A program made the translations under genes and the position numbers. A model generated the notes under the pieces. The model was not told the origin of the DNA, made no database searches, and saw only the letters and a program-made list of their open reading frames with translations. From Gulbenkiania mobilis (GTDB lineage: Bacteria > Pseudomonadota > Gammaproteobacteria > Burkholderiales > Chromobacteriaceae), in NCBI GenBank assembly GCA_004346645.1, contig SMDA01000005.1, positions 124,001 to 188,000 of the forward strand: DNA of 64,000 bases. The letters run 5' to 3'. Shown one piece after another: positions 51,608 to 61,202 of this stretch (the stretch's first letter is position 1; each line of letters opens with the position of its first letter).

Positions 51608-53020
51608 TCAGGCAAGGTTGGCCGAAGGAAGCTGGGCAGCTGCATCGCGCAGTGCGGTGCGCAATCCTTCTTCCACCACGGGATGGTAGAACGGCATTTC
51701 CAGCATCTGCGGCACCGTCAGGCCCAGTTGGTATGCCCAGGCCAGGGTGTGGGCGATGTTTTCGGCACACGGACCGATCCATTCCGCGCCCAGGAAGCGG
51801 CCGGTGGCTTTGTCGGCGTATACATGCATCAGGCCACGGTTCTTCAGCATGACGCGGCTGCGACCCTGATCCTCGAAGCTGACCACCCCCACCACGACCT
51901 GCCCGGCCTCAATGTCGGCGGCCAGGCTGGCCTGGCGCTCGCCCACCATGGCAATCTGCGGGTCGGTGAATACCACGCCGATCGGGGCACGGCGGTGTCC
52001 GGCCGCGACATGCGGATAGCGGGCTGCGTTTTCGCCAGCGGTCTTCCCCTCATCGGCGGCTTCGTGCAGCAGCGGCAGGATGTTGTTGGCGTCGCCGGCA
52101 ATGAAGACCGGGCTGGTGCCGCACTGCAGTGTGGCTTTGTCGAAGATCGGCACGCCACGGCTGTCCAGCTGCAGCGTGGTGTTCTCCAGACCCAGCCCGC
52201 GCACGTTGGGGGTGCGGCCGGTGGCTGCCAGCACGTAGTCGAAGCGTTCGGTCTGGCGCTGGCCTTCACGGTCGATGAAAGTCAGTACGGCCTGGTTGCC
52301 TTCCTTCTCCATCTTTTCCACGCGGGCATCGGGGTCCAGATAGAACTCGCGGCTGAAGGTTTCACGGGCATATTCGCGGATGGCAGGGTCTGACAGCGGC
52401 CCTACCCCGCCGCCCACACCGAAGACACGAATGCGCACGCCCAACCGGGCCAGCGCCTGGCCAAGCTCCAGCCCGATGACACCGGGACCGAACACCGCCA
52501 CGCTTTCGGGCAGGGCCTCCCAGGAGAACACGTCGTCGTTGATGATCAGGCGGTCTTCCAGCGCCCTGAAGGGGGCTGGAATGGCCGGGGACGAGCCGGT
52601 GGCGATCACCACGCGCTGGGCCTGTACTGTCACCTCGCCCACTTCGAGCGTGGTGTTGTCAATGAAGCGGGCATAGCCCTGAAGCCGGTCTTCGGCGGGA
52701 ATGTTTTCCACGCTGGCCACCACGAAGCCGACGAAACGGTCGCGCTCGCTGCGTACCCGGGCCATTACCTCCCGGCCATCCACGCGGACTTCCCCGTCCA
52801 CATGCACGCCAAACGGGGCGGTGTGGCGTGCTTCGTGGGCGGCCTCCGCCGCGGCGATCAGCAACTTGGACGGCATGCAGCCGACGCGAGCGCAAGTGGT
52901 ACCGTACGGGCCGCCCTCGATCAGAACAGTGCTCTTCCCGTGTGCCTTCGCGGCACGGTAGGCAGCCAGGCCGGCGGTGCCGGCGCCAATGACAGCGATA
53001 TCGATATTGAGGGTGCGCAT
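51608..53020 (-). CDS. lpd: Dihydrolipoyl dehydrogenase-type flavoprotein reductase
   Basis: 470 residues from ATG 53020. The FAD site G-A-G-T-A-G-L-A-A-Y, the redox pair C-A-R-V-G-C, the NAD fold V-F-G-P-G-V-I-G-L-E and the C-terminal H-P-V-V-E-E catalytic dyad are intact. No lipoyl domain and no dehydrogenase-complex genes are nearby. Pairing with the upstream peroxiredoxin-glutaredoxin hybrid suggests a thiol-redox or peroxide-defence role, but this is inference. Confidence 0.88.
   Translation of the reverse strand: MRTLNIDIAVIGAGTAGLAAYRAAKAHGKSTVLIEGGPYGTTCARVGCMPSKLLIAAAEAAHEARHTAPFGVHVDGEVRVDGREVMARVRSERDRFVGFVVASVENIPAEDRLQGYARFIDNTTLEVGEVTVQAQRVVIATGSSPAIPAPFRALEDRLIINDDVFSWEALPESVAVFGPGVIGLELGQALARLGVRIRVFGVGGGVGPLSDPAIREYARETFSREFYLDPDARVEKMEKEGNQAVLTFIDREGQRQTERFDYVLAATGRTPNVRGLGLENTTLQLDSRGVPIFDKATLQCGTSPVFIAGDANNILPLLHEAADEGKTAGENAARYPHVAAGHRRAPIGVVFTDPQIAMVGERQASLAADIEAGQVVVGVVSFEDQGRSRVMLKNRGLMHVYADKATGRFLGAEWIGPCAENIAHTLAWAYQLGLTVPQMLEMPFYHPVVEEGLRTALRDAAAQLPSANLA
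51615..51626 (+). repeat. DUS-like 12-mer, exact
   Basis: AGGTTGGCCGAA in the final codons of lpd, which reads it as S-A-N-L-A just before the stop. Confidence 0.85.
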
Positions 53021-53195
53021 GTGCAACAGTCCTTTCTGAATACGGGCTTGCGGCTTTTCGGATTCGGGGGGCAATGCGTCACGCGGCCCAAGCAGCGTCA
53101 CGCATTGCGACACGGGGTAAAAGAAGCCGGCACGGGGCCGGCCCGGAAGGCCCCGGCGGCGTCAGGGCAGAAACCGCCGGGAGAAACGTTGCGCC

Positions 53196-53207
53196 AGGTT
53201 GGCCGAA
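53196..53207 (+). repeat. DUS-like 12-mer, exact
   Basis: AGGTTGGCCGAA in the intergenic gap immediately downstream of the peroxiredoxin-glutaredoxin gene. Confidence 0.85.
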
Positions 53208-53210
53208 GCC

Positions 53211-53939
53211 TCAGGCGAGATGGGCGGCCAGATCGTCAGCAGAGCCGATCAGCTTGCCGTTGATGAATACCTGCGGGGCGGTCATCTTGCCGGATACGGC
53301 CCCGAGCACCTTGCCGCGTACCTTGTTGTCCAGCGGCACTTCAACGAACTCGTAGCCCTTCTCTTCCAGCAGCGCCTTGGCACGTGCGCAGTGGGGGCAG
53401 CCTACTTTGCTGAACACCACGACCTGGTCCGGTTTCTTGGCGTTGGGGTTGATGTAGTTGAGCATGGTGTCGGCGTCGGATACCTTGAACGGATCGCCCG
53501 GCTCTTCCGGCTCAATGAACATCTTTTCGACCACGCCGTCCTTCACCAGCATGCTGTAGCGCCAGCTACGCTTGCCGAAGCCCAGGTCGTTCTTGTCCAC
53601 CAGCATGCCCATGCCTTCGGTGAAGTCGCCGTTGCCATCCGGCACCATGATGATGTTGCCGGCTTCCTGATCCTTAGCCCATTCGTTCATCACAAAGGTG
53701 TCGTTGACCGACACGCAAAGGATGCTGTCCACGCCGTTGGCCTTGAAGGCCGGGGCCAGTTCGTTGTAGCGCGGCAGGTGACTGGACGAGCAGGTAGGGG
53801 TAAACGCGCCCGGCAGGGAGAACACCACGACGGTTTTGCCTTCGAAGAGGTCGGCGGTGGTGACATCCTTCCACTCGTTGTTTTCACGGACACGGAACGT
53901 TACGTTGGGAACGCGTTGGCCTTCACGGTTTTGCAGCAT
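53211..53939 (-). CDS. Peroxiredoxin-glutaredoxin hybrid (glutathione-dependent peroxidase)
   Basis: 242 residues: an N-terminal Prx5 domain with peroxidatic Cys in P-G-A-F-T-P-T-C, and a C-terminal glutaredoxin with C-P-H-C near residue 185. The fusion reduces peroxides directly with glutathione. AAGGAG lies 5 bases before ATG. The 190 bases to lpd hold one 12-mer repeat and no terminator, so co-transcription is possible. Confidence 0.95.
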   Translation of the reverse strand: MLQNREGQRVPNVTFRVRENNEWKDVTTADLFEGKTVVVFSLPGAFTPTCSSSHLPRYNELAPAFKANGVDSILCVSVNDTFVMNEWAKDQEAGNIIMVPDGNGDFTEGMGMLVDKNDLGFGKRSWRYSMLVKDGVVEKMFIEPEEPGDPFKVSDADTMLNYINPNAKKPDQVVVFSKVGCPHCARAKALLEEKGYEFVEVPLDNKVRGKVLGAVSGKMTAPQVFINGKLIGSADDLAAHLA

Positions 53940-54200
53940 GTCGTACTCCTTGCGGTTGATTGGATGAGTTACGTTTAATCAATCAGTGACGGTATTGTGA
54001 TAGCTAAACACATTTTGTTCCAATTGATTGTTTCAAGAAAATGCATTGTGTTTCTTTATCGAAGCACAAGTGCCCTCTCCTCCCTCGCGCGAGCACATGC
54101 CAGGCCTGCCCTTCAATGCGTGAGTCGTCCGAACCCGGCTGTCGATATGGTCGCTGCCTGCGTTATGCTGATGGCAATCGCGATGCAAGGGAGAATACAC

Positions 54201-55076
54201 ATGCCGACACTTGGGTTTGCAGGGCTGGGCTTGATGGGGACGCCGCTGGCACGCCGGCTTCTGGCGGCAGGGCACGCCGTATGGGTGTGGAATCGCAGCC
54301 TGGACAAGGCCGAAGCCCTGAGGGCGGACGGTGCGCAGCCTGCCACCCTTATGGAGATGGCAGCCACGTGCGAGATCATTTTCCTGTGTCTGGCCGATAC
54401 CGCAGCCGTGCAGGAGGTGGTGTCGGGCGCACAGGGTCTGAGGGCCAGCCTGCGTCCAGGCCAAGTAGTGGTGGATCTTTCTTCCATTGACCCGGCGGCT
54501 ACCCGGACGCTTGCGGAAACGGTAGCGACCTGTGGGGCCCGCTGGGTGGATGCCCCGGTCTCGGGCGGAGTGCGCGGCGCGCAGGAAGGCCGCCTGGTGG
54601 TGATGGCGGGGGGCGAGGCCGCTGCGCTTGAACGGGTGCGCCCTTACTTGGCGGCGTTTGCCCAGCGGGTAACGCACATGGGCGGCAGCGGCGCCGGGCA
54701 GCTGACCAAGGTGTGCAATCAACTGATCGTAGCGACACAGTCGCTGCTGATCGCCGAGGCGGTATCGCTGGCAGAAAGGTCCGGCGTGGATGCGAGCCTG
54801 CTGGCACCGGCATTGGCAGGCGGCTTTGCCGACTCCCTGCCCTTCCAGATCCTGGCGCCGCGCATGGCCCACCGCAGCCATGCACCCGTACAGTGGAAGG
54901 TATCCACCCTGTTGAAAGACCTTGAGAACGCCCTGCAAGTGGCGCGCAGCTGCGAGGCGGCCGTGCCGTTGGCGGCGCTGGCCACACAGCTGATGCGCAT
55001 GGTGGCGGCTGGCGGCCGGAGCGAGGCCGATCTGAGTGAGGTGATCGCCCTCTACGCCACCGCGGAGGGCGCCTGA
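54201..55076 (+). CDS. NAD-binding beta-hydroxyacid dehydrogenase (2-hydroxy-3-oxopropionate reductase type)
   Basis: 291 residues from ATG 54201 with AAGGGAGA upstream. The Rossmann start G-L-G-L-M-G, substrate loop A-P-V-S-G-G and catalytic lysine in T-K-V-C-N-Q-L are present. The next gene, a hydroxypyruvate isomerase type overlapping by one base, argues for tartronate semialdehyde reductase (glyoxylate pathway) over 3-hydroxyisobutyrate dehydrogenase. Confidence 0.88.
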   Translation: MPTLGFAGLGLMGTPLARRLLAAGHAVWVWNRSLDKAEALRADGAQPATLMEMAATCEIIFLCLADTAAVQEVVSGAQGLRASLRPGQVVVDLSSIDPAATRTLAETVATCGARWVDAPVSGGVRGAQEGRLVVMAGGEAAALERVRPYLAAFAQRVTHMGGSGAGQLTKVCNQLIVATQSLLIAEAVSLAERSGVDASLLAPALAGGFADSLPFQILAPRMAHRSHAPVQWKVSTLLKDLENALQVARSCEAAVPLAALATQLMRMVAAGGRSEADLSEVIALYATAEGA

Positions 55077-55852
55077 TGCTGAAACTTTCGGCCAACCTGA
55101 GCCTGCTCTACACCCACCTGCCTTGGCGGGCCCGCTTCTACGCTGCCCGCGCGGCGGGGTTTGAAGCGGTGGAGATCCAGTTTCCCTACCAGACACCGCT
55201 GGCGGAGTTGGTGGCTGCCAGTCAGACAAGCGGCCTGCCGGTCGTACTGATCAATCTACCGGCAGCCGACCTGATGGAAGGCGGCGCTGGGCTCGCCTGC
55301 CATCCGGCCCGCCAGGGCGCATTCCGGCAAGCCTTCACCACCCTGCTGCCGTACGCCGAAGCGCTCGGGGTGGAGGCGGTCAACATCCTGCCGGGGCGGT
55401 TGCCTGCCGGAGTGGCGCGTGAAACCGCACTGGAAGTGCTTTCGGCCAACCTGCACCACGCTGCCGCCTTGCTGGCAGGACATGGCATCCGCGCGACCTT
55501 CGAGGCCATCAACCGCCACGACATGCCCGGCTTTCTGGTGAGCTCTGGCGATGACATGCTTGCACTGCTGGAAGATGTGGCCCACGCCAATCTATACATG
55601 CAGGCCGATCTCTACCATCTGGCACGCAGCGGGGACAACATTACGGCATTTCTTGCAAAGCACTGGGCCCGCATCGGGCATATCCAGTTCGCCGATGTGC
55701 CCGGTCGGGGTGCGCCCGGCAGCGGCACCCTGCCCTTTGACGATCTTTTTGCCCAGATTGCTGCCCTGCCCTACCGCTACTGGACGGGCGCGGAGTACCG
55801 GCCGGGCGCGCCCGCCGAGGCGTGGCTGGAGCGATGGCGCCGCCGGTCCTGA
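55076..55852 (+). CDS. hyi: Hydroxypyruvate isomerase-type TIM-barrel protein
   Basis: 258 residues. The opening K-L-S-A-N-L-S-L-L-Y and the metal site E-A-I-N-R-H-D, D-L-Y-H, Q-F-A-D-V-P-G-R-G match Hyi/OtnI. It overlaps the reductase stop as one base (TGATG). It isomerises hydroxypyruvate or a related keto-acid sugar. Two exact 12-mer repeats lie inside, both read S-A-N-L. Confidence 0.88.
   Translation: MLKLSANLSLLYTHLPWRARFYAARAAGFEAVEIQFPYQTPLAELVAASQTSGLPVVLINLPAADLMEGGAGLACHPARQGAFRQAFTTLLPYAEALGVEAVNILPGRLPAGVARETALEVLSANLHHAAALLAGHGIRATFEAINRHDMPGFLVSSGDDMLALLEDVAHANLYMQADLYHLARSGDNITAFLAKHWARIGHIQFADVPGRGAPGSGTLPFDDLFAQIAALPYRYWTGAEYRPGAPAEAWLERWRRRS
55087..55098 (-). repeat. DUS-like 12-mer, exact
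   Basis: Complement of AGGTTGGCCGAA at the start of hyi, encoding S-A-N-L. Confidence 0.85.
55441..55452 (-). repeat. DUS-like 12-mer, exact
   Basis: Second copy inside hyi, again encoding S-A-N-L. Confidence 0.85.
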
Positions 55853-55975
55853 GGGGCGGGGGCCGACGCGGGAACTGTTCTTGCTTGGAAGTGGACAACG
55901 CAAATGTCCCCTTCCTTTCCTATGCTGAAGGAAGGGCCTTCGAGCAGTACCTGACCTCTTTAGGAGACTCCAGCC

Positions 55976-56179
55976 ATGAAAACCCTGAAAGTCCTCGCTT
56001 CGGGCGCGCTCGCCCTGGCTCTGCTGTCCGGTTGTTCCAACATGACCCGCACCGAACGCAACACCGCGCTGGGTGCCGCAACCGGCGCCGCCGTAGGTGG
56101 CGTGCTCTCCGGTGGCGATGCATTGGGTACCGTGGGCGGTGCTGCCGTCGGCGGCCTGATCGGCAACCAGATCAAGTAA
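55976..56179 (+). CDS. Glycine-zipper lipoprotein 1 (OsmB-like)
   Basis: 67 residues: signal and lipobox L-L-S-G-C, then a glycine-zipper helix pair (G-A-A-T-G-A-A-V-G-G, V-G-G-L-I-G-N-Q). Likely an outer-membrane stress lipoprotein. AGGAG lies upstream. Its neighbour is a close paralog. Confidence 0.88.
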   Translation: MKTLKVLASGALALALLSGCSNMTRTERNTALGAATGAAVGGVLSGGDALGTVGGAAVGGLIGNQIK

Positions 56180-56266
56180 CACCGCTGCGGCGGGCCCTGC
56201 GGGGCCTGCCGGTGCGCTTCAACCAGACAAAACAATATTCCGTCCCCGCTCAAGGAGTAAATGACA

Positions 56267-56473
56267 ATGAAAACCCTGAAAGTACTCGCTACCGGCATCC
56301 TGGCCCTGTCCCTGCTGTCGGGCTGCTCCAACATGACCAAGCGTGAAAAGAACACCGCCATTGGTGCCGGTGCCGGTGCTGCGGCAGGTGCCGTCCTTTC
56401 CGGCGGCAGCGCCTGGGGCACGGCCGGTGGCGCTGCGATCGGTGGCCTGATCGGCAACCAAGTCACCAAGTAA
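56267..56473 (+). CDS. Glycine-zipper lipoprotein 2 (paralog of the preceding gene)
   Basis: 68 residues from ATG 56267, chosen over 56261 because AGGAG is 9 bases upstream. Same start M-K-T-L-K-V-L-A, same lipobox L-L-S-G-C and zipper as the upstream gene, so a tandem duplication. A terminator follows. Confidence 0.88.
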   Translation: MKTLKVLATGILALSLLSGCSNMTKREKNTAIGAGAGAAAGAVLSGGSAWGTAGGAAIGGLIGNQVTK

Positions 56474-56489
56474 GCCCCGCTTACCCTGC

Positions 56490-56514
56490 AAAAGGCCGGC
56501 CCCGCCGGCCTTTT
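56490..56514 (+). terminator. Terminator after the lipoprotein pair
   Basis: AAAGGCCGGC-ccc-GCCGGCCTTT then T-rich. Confidence 0.9.
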
Positions 56515-56590
56515 GTCTTGTCCGCCCGTGCCCGCTGGCACGGAAGGCTTGCGGTATGATGGCAAGGTATCCACCTTCGTTGCGACATCC

Positions 56591-57958
56591 ATGACCGCAC
56601 CCGACCGCATGCAGTGGCAGCGCCTGCTTTCCCCTCAGCGTTTCAAGCTTGCAGACGGCTCCGTTTGCCGCACCCGTACCCCCGCCACCGAAGAAGGCAG
56701 CCCGGGCCTGCGCACCGACTTTCATATCGATCACGACCGGGTAGTGTTCTCCAGCGCCTTCCGGCGCCTGGGACGTAAGACCCAGGTACACCCGCTGGCG
56801 ACCAACGACCACACACACAATCGCTTGACGCACAGTGTGGAGGTGGCCAGCGTTGGCCGAAGCCTCGGCAACCGCGTGGGGGTAATGCTGGAGCACGCAG
56901 GACAACTGCCGCGAGGCTTTACGCCTTACGACATCGGCGCGGTGGTACAGGTAGCCTGCCTAGCGCACGACATCGGCAACCCTCCCTTCGGCCACACCGG
57001 CGAGGATGCCCTGCGGCACTGGTTCCGGCGCCCTGAGCATGTGCACCTGCTGGCACCGCTGACCGATGCCCAGCGGCGAGACGTGCAAACCTACGAAGGC
57101 AATGCCCACGGCCTGCGCATGGTTACCTCGCTGGAGATGTATGCCGGCGAAGGCGGCATGCGCCTGACGGCCGCGGCACTGGGGGCGCTGATCAAGTATC
57201 CTTGGACCTCCGATGACGAAGCGGCTCAAGCCCGGGACAAGTTCAACATTTACCGCACCGAATTGCCCTACTTCGAGGCGGTGGCTGAGGAACTGGGTCT
57301 GGTGCGGCTGGATGCCACCCGCTGGGTGCGTCATCCGCTCTCCTACCTGATGGAAGCGGCCGACGACATCTGCTATGCCATCCTGGACCTTGAGGATGCA
57401 GTGGAGATTGGCATTCTGGACTTTCACGAGTTTGAGCGCCTGTTCGCGGGCTTTACAGAGTACGAGCGGGTATGGGAAATCCAGGACATCCGCCAGAAGT
57501 GCGCCATGCTGCGCGGCATCGCCATCGGACGCTGCGTGGCCGAGATCGCACAAAAATTCATGCTGCACCACGACTCGCTGTTGGCGGGCACCTTCCCCGC
57601 CAAGGATCTCATCAATGTCAGTGACCCGTTGGTGCAGGAGACGCTGCTGGAAGCCAAGGAGCTGGGCAGTCACAAGGTTTACCGACATCGGACCAAGGTG
57701 GTGACGGAGCTGGCCGCCTACCCCTGTCTGGGTGCGGTGCTGGACGTGGTGGTGCCGGCGGTGCATACCCGGATGATGCAGGGCGAAGAGGCGCTGTGCC
57801 CGCGCGATCGGCTGGCGCTGGACCTTTTCGAGCTGCATATCGAACAGGCCCCGACGCTCTACGAAGCCTACATGCGTGTGCTGGATGCGGTCGGTGGCAT
57901 GACCGACAACTACGCCGCCACCTTGGCGCGCGAGATCTCCGGCATCGGTTTGCACTAG
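56591..57958 (+). CDS. dgt: dGTPase-like deoxynucleoside triphosphohydrolase
   Basis: 455 residues from ATG 56591. HD-domain metal residues are visible in R-L-T-H-S-V-E-V-A and C-L-A-H-D-I-G-N-P-P-F-G-H. It hydrolyses dGTP or other dNTPs. A core copy of the 12-mer lies inside (56850) and an exact copy follows the stop. Confidence 0.93.
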   Translation: MTAPDRMQWQRLLSPQRFKLADGSVCRTRTPATEEGSPGLRTDFHIDHDRVVFSSAFRRLGRKTQVHPLATNDHTHNRLTHSVEVASVGRSLGNRVGVMLEHAGQLPRGFTPYDIGAVVQVACLAHDIGNPPFGHTGEDALRHWFRRPEHVHLLAPLTDAQRRDVQTYEGNAHGLRMVTSLEMYAGEGGMRLTAAALGALIKYPWTSDDEAAQARDKFNIYRTELPYFEAVAEELGLVRLDATRWVRHPLSYLMEAADDICYAILDLEDAVEIGILDFHEFERLFAGFTEYERVWEIQDIRQKCAMLRGIAIGRCVAEIAQKFMLHHDSLLAGTFPAKDLINVSDPLVQETLLEAKELGSHKVYRHRTKVVTELAAYPCLGAVLDVVVPAVHTRMMQGEEALCPRDRLALDLFELHIEQAPTLYEAYMRVLDAVGGMTDNYAATLAREISGIGLH

Positions 57959-57960
57959 CC

Positions 57961-57972
57961 TTCGGCCAACCT
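57961..57972 (-). repeat. DUS-like 12-mer, exact
   Basis: Complement of AGGTTGGCCGAA, two bases after the dgt stop codon. Confidence 0.85.
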
Positions 57973-58000
57973 TCCGGCCCAGGCTCTTCCGAAGGCACGC

Positions 58001-58879
58001 ATGCACGAGCGCATTCTCACCATCATCTTACCGGTACTCGTTATCGTGCTGGCCGGCTGGGTCTATGGCCGGCGCACCCGGCCGGACATGCGCGTGACCA
58101 ACCGCATCAATATGGATGTATGCGTGCCGCTCCTGGTGTTCTCCGCCCTGGCCGCACGCGACTTCCATCTTTTGGCCTACTGGAAGCTGATTCCGGCCGC
58201 CGTGGTCGTGGTGCTGTTTTCCGGCATGCTGGCCTGGCCCCTGATCCGGCTTTCCGGTCTCAGCCAGCGCACGCTGCAGCCACCCACAATGTTCAACAAT
58301 TGCGGGAATATGGGCCTGCCGCTGGCACTCTTGGCGTTTGGCCGTGAAGGGTTCAACGCCTTCGTGGTGTTGTTTGTGGTGTCCAACCTGCTGCATTTCA
58401 CCCTCGGCGCCTTCATCTTCAGCAGCAGTACCCGCTTTGCCGGGCTGGCGCGCAACCCGATCGTGCTGGCCACCGCGGCCGGGCTGCTGTTCGGCCTGGC
58501 GGGCTGGCATCTGCCTGAAGGGCTGATGATCGGGCTCAAGATGCTGGGCGATGTCACCATTCCACTGATGCTGTTCGCCCTGGGCGTGCGCATGGTGGAC
58601 ACCCAGCTGGCCGGCTGGAAGGTAGGCGTGCTGGGTGCTGTCCTCTGCCCACTGACCGGGCTGGCGGCCGCCGCGCTCGCGGTGCCGCTCCTTGGGCTGA
58701 CCGGTCGCGAGGCCGGGCTGGTCTATCTGTTTGGCGCCTTGCCCCCGGCCGTGCTCAACTTCCTGATGGCCGAACTGTACCGCCAAGAGCCCGACCGCAT
58801 GGCGTCGATCGTCCTGATCGGCAACCTGGCCAGCGTGGTCTTCGTTCCTGTTGGGCTGTGGCTGGCCCTGACTGTCTGA
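58001..58879 (+). CDS. AEC-family transporter
   Basis: 292 residues with about ten membrane helices in two inverted halves. The N-N-C-G-N-M-G-L-P segment near residue 103 is the family hallmark. Substrate unknown, probably an organic acid or similar. Confidence 0.9.
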   Translation: MHERILTIILPVLVIVLAGWVYGRRTRPDMRVTNRINMDVCVPLLVFSALAARDFHLLAYWKLIPAAVVVVLFSGMLAWPLIRLSGLSQRTLQPPTMFNNCGNMGLPLALLAFGREGFNAFVVLFVVSNLLHFTLGAFIFSSSTRFAGLARNPIVLATAAGLLFGLAGWHLPEGLMIGLKMLGDVTIPLMLFALGVRMVDTQLAGWKVGVLGAVLCPLTGLAAAALAVPLLGLTGREAGLVYLFGALPPAVLNFLMAELYRQEPDRMASIVLIGNLASVVFVPVGLWLALTV

Positions 58880-58890
58880 TTGCCTTCTCC

Positions 58891-59538
58891 ATGAACACCC
58901 TCCCCACCATTCTCGTCCTTGTCCGCCATGGCGAAACCGACTGGAACGCCTGCGGCCGTCTGCAGGGTCATACCGATATCCCGCTCAACGCACACGGGCA
59001 CGCCCAGGCCGAAAGGTTGGCCGAAGGGCTGGCCCGGCGTGGCGAGCGTTTCGATGTGCTCTATAGCAGCGACCTCTCCCGCGCCCGGGCGACCGCCGCC
59101 CCCTTGGGGCAGGCACTCGGGTTGCCGGTCATTGAGGAGCCTGCGCTGCGCGAGCGCCACTTCGGCGTACTGCAGGGGCTGACCTTGGCCGAGGCCGCCG
59201 AGCATCACCCTGCGGCATATGCCGGATACCGCCAGCGCCGTGTGGAGGCGGTGCCGGAAGGCGGCGAAAGCCTGGAGCGCTTTTGTGCACGGGTCTCCGA
59301 AGTGTTGACCCGTCTGGCGGTGCGGCATGTGGGCGGCCGCATTCTGGTCGTGGCGCATGGGGGCGTGCTGGAGATGGCCTACCGTCTCGCCGCCGGCATC
59401 CCTCTGTCGGCCCCGAGGGATTTCGCGCTGCCCAATGCCGCGCTCAACCGCTTCTGCTTCAGCAACGGGACTTGGAAAGTGGAGAATTGGGCCGACATTT
59501 CCCATCTGGAGGGCGACGCCTTCGACGAGCTGGCTTGA
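58891..59538 (+). CDS. Histidine-phosphatase (phosphoglycerate-mutase-like) protein
   Basis: 215 residues from ATG 58891. It has the phosphohistidine motif [10 protein letters not shown], acceptor E-R-H-F-G-V-L-Q-G and V-A-H-G-G. Broad-acting phosphatase; the CobC/GpmB type cannot be told apart. An exact 12-mer repeat encodes R-L-A-E. Confidence 0.92.
   Translation: MNTLPTILVLVRHGETDWNACGRLQGHTDIPLNAHGHAQAERLAEGLARRGERFDVLYSSDLSRARATAAPLGQALGLPVIEEPALRERHFGVLQGLTLAEAAEHHPAAYAGYRQRRVEAVPEGGESLERFCARVSEVLTRLAVRHVGGRILVVAHGGVLEMAYRLAAGIPLSAPRDFALPNAALNRFCFSNGTWKVENWADISHLEGDAFDELA
59014..59025 (+). repeat. DUS-like 12-mer, exact
   Basis: AGGTTGGCCGAA inside the phosphatase gene, translated R-L-A-E. 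Confidence 0.85.
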
Positions 59539-59582
59539 AGTTAGCTGGCGTAACCCTGCCCACCCATGACGATGAGGACACC

Positions 59583-59990
59583 ATGAGCGACAAGATCGTG
59601 AAAACCGAACAGCAGTGGCGTGCAGAATTGACGCCGGAAGCCTATCGCGTCACGCGGCAGGCCGGCACCGAGCGCCCCTTCTCGGGCGAGCTTTACTATC
59701 GGAACGACGTCGGCGAGTACCACTGCGTGTGTTGCGATGCTCTGCTCTTCCGCTCGCAGACCAAGTTCGACGCCGGCTGCGGCTGGCCCAGCTTCTGGGA
59801 GGAAGCCGTGCCGGGTAGCATCACGCGAGTGCGTGATACCTCACATGGCATGATCCGGACCGAAGTGCGTTGCGCCCGCTGCGATGCGCATCTGGGCCAT
59901 GTGTTCGACGATGGCCCGGCTCCCACCGGCGAGCGCTACTGCATCAATTCGGTGGCAATGCGTTTCGAACCGCAAGACGACGAGCGCTAG
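59583..59990 (+). CDS. msrB: Peptide-methionine (R)-S-oxide reductase
   Basis: 135 residues from ATG 59583. Zinc Cys pairs are C-V-C-C and C-A-R-C; G-C-G-W-P-S-F and the catalytic R-Y-C-I-N-S are intact. It repairs oxidised methionine in proteins using thioredoxin. Confidence 0.96.
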   Translation: MSDKIVKTEQQWRAELTPEAYRVTRQAGTERPFSGELYYRNDVGEYHCVCCDALLFRSQTKFDAGCGWPSFWEEAVPGSITRVRDTSHGMIRTEVRCARCDAHLGHVFDDGPAPTGERYCINSVAMRFEPQDDER

Positions 59991-60023
59991 CCTGATCTTT
60001 TCACCGACTTCGCAGGATCGCCC

Positions 60024-61037
60024 ATGATTCCCTTTTCTGTCTTGGACCTCTCTCCCATCCTGAAGGGGAGCGATGCCGCTCAGGCCTTTGCCAATACCCG
60101 CGACCTGGCACGTCACGCCGAACGCTGGGGCTATACGCGCTACTGGTTGGCCGAACACCACAACATGACCGGCATTGCCTCGGCCGCCACGGCGGTGGTT
60201 ATCGCCGATGTGGCGGGCGCCACCTCCACCATCCGGGTGGGTGCCGGCGGCATCATGCTGCCCAACCATGCGCCGCTGGTAGTGGCCGAGCAGTTCGGCA
60301 CCCTGGCCTCGCTGTACCCGGGGCGCATCGACCTCGGGCTTGGACGGGCGCCGGGCACGGACCCGCAGACCGCCCGCGCGCTGCGGCGCAACCTGGCTGC
60401 CGACAGTGCAGACACCTTCCCGCAGGATGTGGCCGAACTGCAGGGGTACTTCCGTCCGGCCAGTGCCGGCCAGGCGGTACGCGCTGTGCCGGGCGCCGGC
60501 CTGGAAGTGCCGATCTGGCTGCTTGGGTCCAGTCTCTTCAGTGCCCAGCTCGCTGCGCAGATGGGGCTGCCCTTTGCATTTGCCTCACACTTCGCTCCCA
60601 CTTACCTGCAGGCCGCGCTGGAAATCTACCGGGAGCGCTTCCAGCCCTCGGCGTTCTTGGAAAAGCCCTATGCCATGGTGGCTGCCAACCTGTTCGCCGC
60701 CGACACCGACGAGGCGGCACGCGCGCTGTTCTCGTCGCTGCAACAGCAGTTCCTCAATCTGATCCGAGGCCGTCCCGGCCCGCTCAATCCGCCGGCCGAG
60801 AATGGGATGGACGCGCTGTGGACACCAAGCGAGAAGCTGCACGTCGAACGCGCCCTGGCGTGTTCGCTGGTGGGAAGCCCCAATACAGTGCGCGCCGGTC
60901 TGGAGCGCCTGATTGCGGAAACACGCGCGGACGAACTCATTCTCACCGGGCAGATCTACGATCATGCCGCCCGGTTGCGCTCGTTCGAGATCGCCGCCGA
61001 GCTGCGCCAGTCGCTTCGACCGCAGCTGGCGCTCTGA
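60024..61037 (+). CDS. Luciferase-like flavin monooxygenase (LLM class)
   Basis: 337 residues, TIM-barrel type. It contains [23 protein letters not shown] and [10 protein letters not shown], characteristic of the MsnO8/LLM group. Substrate unknown. A one-mismatch 12-mer (60144) encodes L-A-E-H here, within the active-site motif. Confidence 0.93.
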   Translation: MIPFSVLDLSPILKGSDAAQAFANTRDLARHAERWGYTRYWLAEHHNMTGIASAATAVVIADVAGATSTIRVGAGGIMLPNHAPLVVAEQFGTLASLYPGRIDLGLGRAPGTDPQTARALRRNLAADSADTFPQDVAELQGYFRPASAGQAVRAVPGAGLEVPIWLLGSSLFSAQLAAQMGLPFAFASHFAPTYLQAALEIYRERFQPSAFLEKPYAMVAANLFAADTDEAARALFSSLQQQFLNLIRGRPGPLNPPAENGMDALWTPSEKLHVERALACSLVGSPNTVRAGLERLIAETRADELILTGQIYDHAARLRSFEIAAELRQSLRPQLAL

Positions 61038-61159
61038 ACACGCCGCTCTATGGCCCCAAGCGAAACGTCCCGCTGTGCTGTGTGATTTGCATGGCCCGTG
61101 GGGCCCCTGCTTTGCGGCAGCCTTACCCAGGGGCCATGCTCTTCTAATCCACCCGATAA

Positions 61160-61183
61160 AAAACCCGGCCAAGGCCGGGTTTT
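61160..61183. terminator. Bidirectional terminator
   Basis: AAAACCCGGCC/GGCCGGGTTTT with a 2-base loop, between the convergent monooxygenase and tldD genes. Confidence 0.92.
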
Positions 61184-61202
61184 CCTGAGGCATCTGGAGC
61201 AC

